From the NCBI RefSeq assembly GCF_001293525.1, contig NZ_BBYR01000005.1, forward strand, positions 24,526-88,525: a stretch of 64,000 nt of DNA. The letters are read 5' to 3'. How positions within the stretch are numbered: the first letter of the stretch is position 1; every line of letters begins with the position of its first letter. This DNA comes from Pseudideonella sakaiensis (GTDB taxonomy: Bacteria > Pseudomonadota > Gammaproteobacteria > Burkholderiales > Burkholderiaceae_C). Positions 8,593-16,345 of the stretch are shown here, in pieces. Under the pieces are notes generated by a model. That model had not been told where the DNA came from and searched no databases. It saw only the letters and a list, made by a program, of their open reading frames with translations. Both the position numbers and the translations under genes were made by a program.

Positions 8593-10758
8593 TCATGGTC
8601 CCGCCCGCCTCGGCTCTTTCAAGTCCTCGGTACGGGCCGCCGTTGGGCGGGTTGCGCGACCACGCTCGATCACGATCTCGAAGTCGGGCATGCCGCGCAT
8701 GAGGAGCCCACCCCAGCGCTTGGTCACGATCCGCCTGTCCAGGATCGTCACGCGCCCTCGGTCATGGATCGTGCGAAGCAGCCGCCCCAGTCCCTGCTTC
8801 AGCCGCACCGCGGCCTCTGGCACCGTGATCTCGATGAAAGGCGACCCACCCCGCGACTCGACCCACTCGCGCCGCGCCTCTTCGAGCGGCGAGTCCGGCA
8901 CCGAGAACGGAAGCTTGGCGATCACGACGTGGGTGCAGTACTCCCCCGGCAGGTCAACGCCTTCGGCGAAGGTGCTCAGTCCGAACAACACGGACCGATC
9001 GGCGCGGTCGACGGCGGCGCGGTGCCGCGCGAGCATCTCGCCCTTGGGCATCGACCCCTGCACCAAGGTGACCCGCCTCAGCTCCTCGGGCAACTGGGCG
9101 TAGACCTCGCGCATCTGCCGTGCCGATGTGAAGAGCACCAGCGTGCCGAGGGTCTCCACAAGAGCCGGCAGCCGGTCGCTGACCTCGCGCGTGTGTTGCT
9201 CCGCGGCCGTCGGCTCCGCGCGCATCGCCGGCACCACGAGCTGCGCGTTCTTGCGGAAGTCAAAGGGCGACTCGACACGCAGGAAGGCCGGGCTGTCGAA
9301 GAAGCCGAGGCCGGACTGGCGCAGGAACAGGTCGAAGGTGCCGCACGACGTCAGGGTGGCGGACATCACCACCGCACCACTGGCGCGATTCCACAGCAGC
9401 TTGCGAAGCTTGTCGCCGCCGCTGATCGGCGACGCGCAGACCAGATAGTCGTCAGGACGCCCGCTTTCGTCATGCCGCTCGATCCAGCGCGCGATCGGCG
9501 GCGCATCCTCCGGCTGTTCGGCCAGCATCAGGTGCCAGGTGTCCACCAGGTTGTCCAGCCTCACCACGTAGAAGCCCAGCACGGACAGGACCTGCGTGGC
9601 CAGCGTGCCCACACTCGGCGCCTTCTCGAGGACATGCTCCCTGAGCGAAGTGAAGGTCTTCTGCAACTCCTCGCCGGCGGCCAGGACCTGCCCACCAGCC
9701 GTCTCGCACCAGTCCGGCAACGGCCCGGACTTGAACCGGCGGGCGCGCCTCTCCTCGAAACCGTTGGTGCCATGGATCCGGTGGTGCAGATCGCGCAGCG
9801 CCCGCTCGATGCGTTCGGCACTGGCCCGGCTGTCGCGGACCAGCTGCTCGTCGAGCCGCAGCCCGAGGACCGCATCGCGCACCGCGTTGCACGCCCCTTC
9901 CAGCCAGTCGATCGCCCCGCGCAGCCCATGCCTGGCCGAGAAGTGCTCCACCGCCTTGGCGGCCAGGCTGTGGGCCTCGTCAAACACGTAGATGGTCTCT
10001 TGGGGCGGCGGAAGGACACTCGCCCCATCCATGTCGATGGCCGACAGCACGAGGTCATGGTTGGCGATCACGAGGTCCGCCTCCTTGACCCGCTGCCGTG
10101 CGGCTTGGAACGGGCAGCGTGCGAACTCGGGGCACTTGGATCCGGCGCAGCCCTGGCGATCCGTGGTGACACGATCCCACACCTCGTCGACCACGGGCAA
10201 CGGCAGTTCGTCCCGATCCCCGCTCCATCGACCCGCGTCGAAGGAAGCCAGCAACTCCCTCATCACTGCCACCCGCCGGGGTGCGTCTTCGGCACCGCCG
10301 GGGCCGCGCTCGCCCGCAAGGTCGAGGCCACCCTGCCCCGCCAGCTTGCCCTCCGCCTGCAGCTTGGCCGTGCAGGCGTAGCGGCGTCGGCCCTTCGCAA
10401 CGGCGAAGGTGAAGGGGATCGGCACCAAGCGCTGCAGGCTGGGCGCGTCCTTCTCCGCATACTGGTGTTGCAGCGCCACCGTCGAACTGCTCACGACAAG
10501 CCGCTTTTGCCTGGACTTCGCCATCACGAGCGCCGGCACCAGGGCACCGAACGACTTGCCCGTGCCGGTACCGGCTTCGACGATCGCGAGGTGGTCGCCG
10601 TTGCCCGCCTGTTCATCCTCTGCGCGGCAACGCGACAGCGTGTTGGCCACCGCCGCGATCATCTCCATCTGCGGCCGGCGCGTCTTGAAGCCCGGAATGC
10701 CCTCTCGCAGCGCGTCGATGCACTGGCGGATCAGGTGCTTCTCTTCCTCGCGGACCAT
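8593..10758 (-). CDS. dinG: DinG-like ATP-dependent DNA helicase (XPD family)
   Basis: A 721-residue superfamily-2 helicase. Walker A AGTGTGKS is at 62-69 and DEAH at 260-263. Four cysteines (C129, C204, C209, C215) are placed like the Fe-S cluster of XPD/DinG enzymes. Motif VI QGLGRLLRT lies near the C-terminus. DinG helicases unwind 5'-3', including R-loops and DNA structures. The gene lies 35 bp upstream of the RDF-like gene. No exonuclease domain is seen. Start ATG 10758 has only a weak Shine-Dalgarno. Confidence 0.85.
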   Translation of the reverse strand: MVREEEKHLIRQCIDALREGIPGFKTRRPQMEMIAAVANTLSRCRAEDEQAGNGDHLAIVEAGTGTGKSFGALVPALVMAKSRQKRLVVSSSTVALQHQYAEKDAPSLQRLVPIPFTFAVAKGRRRYACTAKLQAEGKLAGQGGLDLAGERGPGGAEDAPRRVAVMRELLASFDAGRWSGDRDELPLPVVDEVWDRVTTDRQGCAGSKCPEFARCPFQAARQRVKEADLVIANHDLVLSAIDMDGASVLPPPQETIYVFDEAHSLAAKAVEHFSARHGLRGAIDWLEGACNAVRDAVLGLRLDEQLVRDSRASAERIERALRDLHHRIHGTNGFEERRARRFKSGPLPDWCETAGGQVLAAGEELQKTFTSLREHVLEKAPSVGTLATQVLSVLGFYVVRLDNLVDTWHLMLAEQPEDAPPIARWIERHDESGRPDDYLVCASPISGGDKLRKLLWNRASGAVVMSATLTSCGTFDLFLRQSGLGFFDSPAFLRVESPFDFRKNAQLVVPAMRAEPTAAEQHTREVSDRLPALVETLGTLVLFTSARQMREVYAQLPEELRRVTLVQGSMPKGEMLARHRAAVDRADRSVLFGLSTFAEGVDLPGEYCTHVVIAKLPFSVPDSPLEEARREWVESRGGSPFIEITVPEAAVRLKQGLGRLLRTIHDRGRVTILDRRIVTKRWGGLLMRGMPDFEIVIERGRATRPTAARTEDLKEPRRAGP

Positions 10759-10889
10759 GCGGCCAGCCTACGGCTCAAGCGCCTGAGCTCAAGAGCCGCT
10801 CGCAAAGGCCAAGGGCCAGCCGATCGCGAGTCGCGGCTGACCCCGGTGGCCTCGCGTTGCCCCCGCTCATGGCCTCGTCGGGAACCTTT

Positions 10890-10914
10890 GCCGCGGGCGC
10901 TCGAGCCCCGCGGC
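10890..10914. terminator. GC hairpin downstream of the DUF1173 gene
   Basis: GCCGCGGG (10890-10897) pairs with CCCGCGGC (10907-10914) across a 9-nt loop just past the DUF1173 stop. There is no U-tract, so it may only attenuate transcription into dinG. Confidence 0.3.
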
Positions 10915-10923
10915 TCACCATTG

Positions 10924-12195
10924 CTATCCGACTTCAGAGACGCGCTGCCCTCGCGCCGCGTTAGACCCTGCAAGGGCTGTCCCGGAACCCGCACGCGGCG
11001 GCAGCGCAGGCAAGGCCTGGTCGGTGCGCCACACCCACGCGTCGCCACCCGCGGCCTGGACCGCCTTCTCCTTGGCACTCTGTTCCTTCGGGTCAAGGAA
11101 GGCACTCACCACATGAAGCGGGAATGGCCCGCCCTCGGTATCGAGCAGCAGCGCGTTCGGGAAGCAAGCACCACTCTTGGCGTCGAAGCGCAGCGGCTTC
11201 AAGAAGGCCCGACCCTGCCGCTGCAGTTCCTCGACCAGCGGCAGCTCATGGAGGCCTTCGAGCGGTATCCACTGATCCGACACCAAGGTCATCGACAGCG
11301 AGTCCACCTGGTAGAGGTGCTCACGCTTGGCGTAGATCAGCGCGGCCATCACGACCATCGGCTTGCGCTCCAGATCGGCGTCACGGGCCTGCAGGGTAGC
11401 CGCATAGGCGCGCTCGGCGCGCTCCCAGGCCTTGCTCTCCATGTACAGCGGCACGTCCGGCATGTGCTTGACCAACAGCTTGCGCCCGTATGCGCTTTGC
11501 TCGGCGCCGTTGAACTGGCCGATGACGATTGCCATCTTGTAGGCCACGTCGTCGCCCGGCGAGAGAAGCATGGCCAGCTTGCGCCGCCGCCGCTCGCCGA
11601 TCTCTTCCTTGTCGGCGACCCGGAACGGCTCGGGCACGTACAGGCGCTTGTCCAAGGTCTCGCCCTTGAGCGTCACGCCTGCTGCCGCAAGCTCGAGGTA
11701 CTTCTTGATCACGCCCTGCGAGCGCCGTCCCTCCATCGCCGGATACCAGCGATTCAGCCCGGCGCGGTGGTAGAGGAAGTGCAGCACCGCCCGCAGGCTC
11801 ATCCGCTTGCGCGGTGCATTCACCGCGGGCGGCTCGCCGTTCGCCTCCCCTCGCGGCATTGCCTTGCCAGAGACCCTGGAGAACGGGAAGTCGGTCCGGA
11901 TCTCCACGTGATCGGGGTTGTGCTCGACGATGGCCTCGCCGACGAGTTCGCCCAGGCCCGAGAGACCCGGTTCCGGCTCGAAGGACTGGCAGGTCGGATG
12001 GTGCATGTCCCCGGTGCCCGGCATGCGCTTGACGACGTACTCGCCATGCTTGGCGATGTACATCTCCACGCCACCGCGAACGCACATGCAGCGCGGACGC
12101 TCCGAGCTCTCGTACACCCTCGACAACGCCTCCTGCAGGCCCGGGTCGGTCGCCAGCAGCGTGACGCCCCGGATGAAGTATTTCGCTGCGTCCAT
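10924..12195 (-). CDS. DUF1173 family protein
   Basis: A 423-residue protein with the DUF1173 pattern: an N-terminal RCMCVRGGVEMYI segment, VKRMPGTGDMHHPTC, and SLRAVLHFLYHRAGLNRW in the middle. The Cys and His residues in the first 80 positions could bind a metal. The molecular function of the family is unknown, and I associate it with integrative elements and plasmids. ATG 12195 is chosen over 12222 because AGGAGG lies six bases upstream. It is 36 bp downstream of the decayed-recombinase gene. Confidence 0.75.
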   Translation of the reverse strand: MDAAKYFIRGVTLLATDPGLQEALSRVYESSERPRCMCVRGGVEMYIAKHGEYVVKRMPGTGDMHHPTCQSFEPEPGLSGLGELVGEAIVEHNPDHVEIRTDFPFSRVSGKAMPRGEANGEPPAVNAPRKRMSLRAVLHFLYHRAGLNRWYPAMEGRRSQGVIKKYLELAAAGVTLKGETLDKRLYVPEPFRVADKEEIGERRRRKLAMLLSPGDDVAYKMAIVIGQFNGAEQSAYGRKLLVKHMPDVPLYMESKAWERAERAYAATLQARDADLERKPMVVMAALIYAKREHLYQVDSLSMTLVSDQWIPLEGLHELPLVEELQRQGRAFLKPLRFDAKSGACFPNALLLDTEGGPFPLHVVSAFLDPKEQSAKEKAVQAAGGDAWVWRTDQALPALPPRAGSGTALAGSNAARGQRVSEVG

Positions 12196-12231
12196 GGCAA
12201 CCTCCTGGGCGTCTGCGGCCACGATCGTGGC

Positions 12232-13143
12232 CTACACGATCTCGTGAGACACGAGGTCGAGCGGCATGGGCGGCAGCCTGAGCAGCCGTCGCACCTGGCG
12301 TGCCGACCGCAGCCCAAGCAGTTCCCGAAGCTGGGCCCTGTCCGCGCCCTGTCGATCCAGCGAGAGCGCCACCTGCCTGCGGGCCTGCTGTGCCGTCATG
12401 CCAACCCATCCGGCGCGCGCGAACGCCAGGCGCAGCGTCGCCTGAAGGTACTTGGAGGTGAGCCGCGAATCGGTCGGTGAACGCCGGGTGATCAGGAACG
12501 GCCTGCCCGCCTCGGTCAGGAACAGGCGGCTCTTCGGATCGAGCCCACGGAAACGCCCGGGTTCGCCGGTGCCCAACCGCCGACGCATGCGCTCTTCCAG
12601 GTAGATGTCGATGCTGGCCACGGCTCGCGACGAGTTGAAGTACAGCGGCCGCGCGATGCCGCTGGCCGCCACCTCCCCACGCAGTGTTGAGACCCGTCGC
12701 ACGTTGCCGTTCTCGTCAAGGTAGTCGCCCACCTCCAGCAGCGCGAGTTCCATGGTCTTGAGGCCGGTGCACAGCAGCGTGTAGATCAGCGCGATGTCCC
12801 GGTTGGCACTTCGGCAGCACGAGCGAAGGCGGCTCGCACCGGCAGCGACCTCATCCGCATCCAGCACGACCCGGCAAGGCGGCGGTGGTGCGCCTACATC
12901 GTGTGCGCGCGCGGCGGCCATGATCGTCTCCCGCTCGCGGCGGATCGCGACCAGGCTGTCCAGCCAATCCACCCGGATCGAGCCCAGTGCACCGGCCTGC
13001 TGAAGCCTGCGCAGCAGGCCTTTGATCCGACGCTCGACCGTCGAGCGCGCGACACCGAGGTCGGACGCCACCTCCTTGTAGCTCCGGCCACCTTCGACCA
13101 CGCTGATGAGCAGGCTCAACGAATCTAAGGGTAGGCGCCCCAT
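12232..13143 (-). CDS. HTH protein with a decayed tyrosine-recombinase fold
   Basis: A 303-residue protein. An N-terminal HTH (SYKEVASDLGVARSTVERR, about 20-40) is followed by a region that aligns by eye with the tyrosine-recombinase catalytic domain. TGLKTMEL stands where TGLRxxEL is expected, LFLTEAGRPF is present, and QQARRQ...LLGLRS stands where LRHT...LLGH is expected. The first catalytic Arg is Lys, both His positions are lost and no Tyr follows. It is probably a DNA-binding, non-catalytic relative. ATG 13143 is chosen because the longer frame is upstream leader. It heads the leftward block. Confidence 0.6.
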   Translation of the reverse strand: MGRLPLDSLSLLISVVEGGRSYKEVASDLGVARSTVERRIKGLLRRLQQAGALGSIRVDWLDSLVAIRRERETIMAAARAHDVGAPPPPCRVVLDADEVAAGASRLRSCCRSANRDIALIYTLLCTGLKTMELALLEVGDYLDENGNVRRVSTLRGEVAASGIARPLYFNSSRAVASIDIYLEERMRRRLGTGEPGRFRGLDPKSRLFLTEAGRPFLITRRSPTDSRLTSKYLQATLRLAFARAGWVGMTAQQARRQVALSLDRQGADRAQLRELLGLRSARQVRRLLRLPPMPLDLVSHEIV

Positions 13144-13675
13144 GGACTGATCTCGACCTGTGGGTTGAACATCAGGCAACGCCGTCGATGGGCGGGTTGC
13201 CGTGGCCCAATCGTCCCGAAGATGGCGGCCGCCTTCAACCGGAAAGGCGGCTCGAAGTCCCCCCGGATTTCGGGCGCCGCGCGGGCCAAAGCGACAGATC
13301 CGCCGCTGCAGGTGCGGGGCGGACGAGTGACGGATGGACATGCGCCGTGCGATGCCCCTTTTCGACCGCGCATCGTTGATTCATACTGACCATGCGATGG
13401 GCATCTCTGCCTTTGCCGCTGTCACCAGCGTTCCGGCCTGGCCGGCGTTTGCGGTCGTGACCCGCACTTCAATCGGCCTGCGCCTGCAGGCCACCCGCAT
13501 CCTTCGCCGGCTGTTGCTGGCCCGGCTTGCGAATCGACCCGTGCCGCCCGACTGCGGCCTCGCGGCCAGGGCGTAAGCCACCTCCTGCGCGGGCCCTCCC
13601 GCGCATCTTCAACCCGAGCTCGGGCGACACCCGAGTCGGGTTCGCTCGTGTTCATGCGCTTGAAAGGAAAGCGTC
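13144..13675. other. Divergent regulatory region without genes
   Basis: About 530 bp between the leftward recombinase-like gene and the rightward ardB gene. I see no supported gene. It carries one copy of a 40-bp element shared with the leader of the large helicase gene (13428-13467). Promoters for both directions must lie here, but no clear -10/-35 pair stands out. Confidence 0.5.
13428..13467 (+). repeat. 40-bp shared promoter-region element, copy 1
   Basis: Begins GCGTTCCGGC and ends GCGGTCGTGACCCGCAC. It matches 21691-21730 at 36 of 40 positions by eye. Both copies lie about 210-280 bp upstream of a rightward counter-defence gene (ardB and the DarB-like gene), so a shared regulator or leader function is inferred. 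Confidence 0.6.
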
Positions 13676-14131
13676 ATGTCCCACGAATCCTCTTCCCTCT
13701 TCGCCGACCCTGGGCAGACCGTCGACGGCAGCGTTCGCATCACCGCGAGCGTCGTGCCCGCCGAACGTCGCATGGACTTCCTCCCGCAGCACTTCGGCGA
13801 GCGCGCGATGATCAAGTTCGAGATGTCGGTGTACGACTGGATGGGCAGCCTCTGCCCGACCTATCGCGGCGGTTTCTGGAACTACGTCGAGCTCTCCAAC
13901 GGCGGTGCTTTCATGTACCCCTCGGGCGTCGAGAGCTTCGCAATCAGCGTCGACGGCAACGGCTTCAGCAGCACCGTTGGTGCCGAGGTCGCCGGCATCA
14001 TCGCCACCGCCTTCGCGCTCAACAACATGCTCTGGCGAGGCTGGGACAGCCTGACCGAGAAGTACGAACAGCTGCTGGAGTTCATCGGCGAGCACCCGGA
14101 GTCTGTGGCCATCCGGCGCGCCCTCGACTAG
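13676..14131 (+). CDS. ardB: ArdB/KlcA-type antirestriction protein
   Basis: A 151-residue protein with the antirestriction signature: RMDFLPQHFGERAM, YDWMGSLCPTYRGGFWNYVELSNGG and FAISVDGNGF, close to the usual ~150 residues of ArdB/KlcA. Such proteins relieve type I restriction as an element enters a new host. ATG 13676 follows AAAGGAAAG. It is the first gene of a short rightward operon and faces the defence island. Confidence 0.85.
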   Translation: MSHESSSLFADPGQTVDGSVRITASVVPAERRMDFLPQHFGERAMIKFEMSVYDWMGSLCPTYRGGFWNYVELSNGGAFMYPSGVESFAISVDGNGFSSTVGAEVAGIIATAFALNNMLWRGWDSLTEKYEQLLEFIGEHPESVAIRRALD

Positions 14132-14140
14132 GGGACGGCA

Positions 14141-14359
14141 ATGCTGACCCATCGCTGCAACCGGTTCATGGTCCTCTTGACGGGCTTGCGCCACTACACC
14201 ACCGAGCAACTCCTCGCGGTGATGCAAGACCGCCGCTACCCACCACTGCTGCGCGTCGCCGCGCTGCGGTGGCTCATCCACTGGGCTCCCCTGGACATCA
14301 CCAAGGGCGCTCCCTATCTGCAGCGGCGTCGCTACGTGCGTCAGCACTACGGCGTGTAG
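14141..14359 (+). CDS. Small conserved-looking protein downstream of ardB
   Basis: A 72-residue basic, mostly helical protein starting nine bases after the ardB stop, so probably co-translated with it. It contains LLTGLRHYTTEQLLAVM and a C-terminal RRRYVRQHYGV. No family is recognised. An accessory role in antirestriction is inferred from position only. Confidence 0.55.
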   Translation: MLTHRCNRFMVLLTGLRHYTTEQLLAVMQDRRYPPLLRVAALRWLIHWAPLDITKGAPYLQRRRYVRQHYGV

Positions 14360-14379
14360 TCCGCCCCTCGCAACTCGAC

Positions 14380-14403
14380 GACCACGGCCTGCCGGCCGTG
14401 GTC
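14380..14403 (+). terminator. 10-bp perfect hairpin between small genes
   Basis: GACCACGGCC (14380-14389) pairs with GGCCGTGGTC (14394-14403) with a 4-nt loop. It ends about 25 bases before a GTG start. There is no U-tract, so it may terminate partially or stabilise the upstream mRNA. Confidence 0.4.
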
Positions 14404-14428
14404 CTCTCCATCTGAAGGACACCAGAAC

Positions 14429-14905
14429 GTGAGTATCCGAACGCCACGTATTGGCTCCGTCTGCTCGGCGGATCCGAACGACTGGCCGGCTGTGGCCCAT
14501 GACTTCGCCTACGAGCTGCGCCAGTTCATCAAGACCGACCGCGACCCCGACCGGCGACGAGCTGCAATGTCGGCAATCAGCGAGTTCGAAGATGCCGGCG
14601 ACGACCCTGAGGCGTTGCAAGCGTTCGTCGAAGGGTCTGGCAAGGACGCCTTACAGGCGTACTGCTTGCCATTCATGAGCTTCTCCAGTGCGCCCTCTGG
14701 TGACTACGGCTTCTGGCCAGACATCGAATGGCTGGAGTACTGCGCTCAATCGAAGGACGGCGTCATCAAGGTCAATGCGGGCGACGCCTGGCCGCCCCTC
14801 TGGACATCATCGGGCCATGAAGTGCAGTTCATCATGGAAGTCAACGACCACGGGAACGTGACCCTCTACAACCGCCGCCGCCGGGAAGTCTGGAGTTGCG
14901 TCTAA
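14429..14905 (+). CDS. Hypothetical protein
   Basis: A 158-residue acidic soluble protein with a GTG start preceded by AAGGACACC. It has a short helical N-terminus (ELRQFIKTDRDPDRRR) and a beta-rich C-terminus ending EVQFIMEVNDHGNVTLYNRR. The last part resembles proteins that sit beside antirestriction genes, but I do not recognise a family. Confidence 0.5.
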   Translation: MSIRTPRIGSVCSADPNDWPAVAHDFAYELRQFIKTDRDPDRRRAAMSAISEFEDAGDDPEALQAFVEGSGKDALQAYCLPFMSFSSAPSGDYGFWPDIEWLEYCAQSKDGVIKVNAGDAWPPLWTSSGHEVQFIMEVNDHGNVTLYNRRRREVWSCV

Positions 14906-14990
14906 CCACATCCTCCGCAACGGGGCGCAGCGCGACGGGCGGCAGGACTCTGAATAGCGCGAGCCCTTGGGCCTACACGAACACCTTGGC

Positions 14991-15018
14991 GGGGGCCGGT
15001 CACTGCGACCGGCTCCCC
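14991..15018. terminator. Convergent hairpin terminator-like structure
   Basis: GGGGGCCGGTC pairs with GACCGGC-TCCCC around an ACTGC loop, abutting the stop of the leftward HNH gene and following the rightward gene. It is strong and GC-rich with no U-tract. Confidence 0.45.
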
Positions 15019-15498
15019 TCAGCGGGCGGGCTCCGTGTCCCCGGCACGCGCGGCCGGTGAAGTCACCGTGAACCCAGCATGCTCGAGCGCGCGTTGACAC
15101 AGCTCCAAAAAACTTGCTACTGTCAGGTCGTTCTTTGCATCGTTCGTGCGCCAAGCGCAGATCTTGAAGCTTGCTTCCGTCGCCCCCGCGTCGACGTGGT
15201 CGACGGTGGGCAACAGTGCGTGCTGCGCCTTGTAGCCGTGCCTGCCCGCCTGGGACTCGTCGTTGTCATAGGTGCCGATTCGTGCCCAGTCGAGGAGCTC
15301 GCCGGTATAGGCATCTCTACCGTCGGACAGGACCACGGCCGCGTGGATCGCTTCTTTGTAGTGGGACACCGATGCGGTGCGCTGCCGCTTGCGGTCGCGC
15401 TTTACATGCGCGGTCGCCTTGCGGCCCAGCCACGACTCGTACTTCTCGGCCGTCACGATGTCTACCAGGAACTGAGGCATGGTGTGCTTGCGTGCCAT
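15019..15498 (-). CDS. HNH-type endonuclease-like protein
   Basis: A 159-residue protein. AYTGELLDW (64-72), PTVDHVD (97-103) and WRTNDAKND (116-124) fit a compact HNH/Endo VII-like beta-beta-alpha metal finger with H101 and N119/N123 as candidate catalytic residues. The zinc-binding CxxC pairs of classical HNH proteins are absent. A basic N-terminus (HVKRDRKRQR) could contact nucleic acid. It starts three bases after the stop of the HEPN-like gene, so the two are translationally coupled and likely act together. Confidence 0.6.
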   Translation of the reverse strand: MARKHTMPQFLVDIVTAEKYESWLGRKATAHVKRDRKRQRTASVSHYKEAIHAAVVLSDGRDAYTGELLDWARIGTYDNDESQAGRHGYKAQHALLPTVDHVDAGATEASFKICAWRTNDAKNDLTVASFLELCQRALEHAGFTVTSPAARAGDTEPAR

Positions 15499-15501
15499 TC
15501 T

Positions 15502-16272
15502 TCAGGTCCCTCGACGCGCGAGACGGTTCTGCAGCAGGAACCAGCACATGTTCAGCGCGAATGAGCGGCCAAGACGCGTCATCTGCCCCTCCGGAATGCC
15601 CACCGGGCGGTGCGCACCCGGGCTCAGCAGTCGGAACACGCCGGCGAGGCCTTGTTCTTCCTCGACGCTGATCTCCCCGCTGCTGCGCAGGAACTGCAGG
15701 ATCTCGCCCCACTTTGCTGGGTTGTAGGTCACTGGTCCGCCGCCGGCGACGTCCAGCGCAACATCGCCGGCCAGCGTCTCCAGCGCGATCCGTGCATTCA
15801 CCAGCGCGGCGTTGTAGTCGGGCGGTGCGGCCCGAAAGGCCTGTGCGGAGTCGTTGATTTTCTGGACGATGTCCCCGCTGCGCGGAGCACCGCAGGTTCT
15901 CAACGCTTCAATGAGGTCATCGTCGATCGGCGCGGCGTAGGCGATCGACGGGTCGCTCTGGTGCAGCCGCTTGTCCACCACCTGGTAGCCATCGAGCATC
16001 AGACACTGCGTCAGGTCATGCATGCGTTCGTCGAAGCGGTACTTCGGATTCACGCGAGAGCGCAGGTCGCCGGCGGTGGCCACCACTTCAGCAAGCACGT
16101 CCATGACCTGCCGGTCGCCGAGACCGCGCACCGCATTGATGAGCTCGTACACCAGCGAGTCGGGATTGACCGAGATCGGGGCGCCGTGCTTCCTCAGCAG
16201 CGTCACCACGATGGCGGGGTCCTGCTGCTCCAACAGCTGCGCGAGCGAATAGCGGGTTCGATGTCCGATCAC
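15502..16272 (-). CDS. HEPN/Abi_C-like protein, partner of the HNH gene
   Basis: A 256-residue protein with a GTG start preceded by GGAGGG. The N-terminal half has a helical region and the motif KYRFDERMHDL-(x)-CLMLDGY. The C-terminal half is helical (ALVNARIALETLAGD) and ends with FRLLSPGAHRP, an R214-x6-H221 pair that resembles the HEPN/abortive-infection C-terminal active site. A ribonuclease role is inferred. It lies 73 bp downstream of the ietS gene within a leftward defence island. I do not recognise this exact pairing. Confidence 0.5.
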   Translation of the reverse strand: MIGHRTRYSLAQLLEQQDPAIVVTLLRKHGAPISVNPDSLVYELINAVRGLGDRQVMDVLAEVVATAGDLRSRVNPKYRFDERMHDLTQCLMLDGYQVVDKRLHQSDPSIAYAAPIDDDLIEALRTCGAPRSGDIVQKINDSAQAFRAAPPDYNAALVNARIALETLAGDVALDVAGGGPVTYNPAKWGEILQFLRSSGEISVEEEQGLAGVFRLLSPGAHRPVGIPEGQMTRLGRSFALNMCWFLLQNRLARRGT

Positions 16273-16345
16273 GTGTTCTGCCCTCCGCGCGTGGCGGCCT
16301 TGCGCTGCCTACAAGGCCGGTCGAAGTTGGTGCTCGATTGTCAGG

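Noticed and set aside
8542..12480. A 1312-codon rightward open frame opposite dinG and DUF1173
   Set aside because: It is an antisense shadow of GC-rich genes. Its translation is Arg/His/Gln-rich with no domain, while the leftward frames have clear helicase and DUF1173 motifs.
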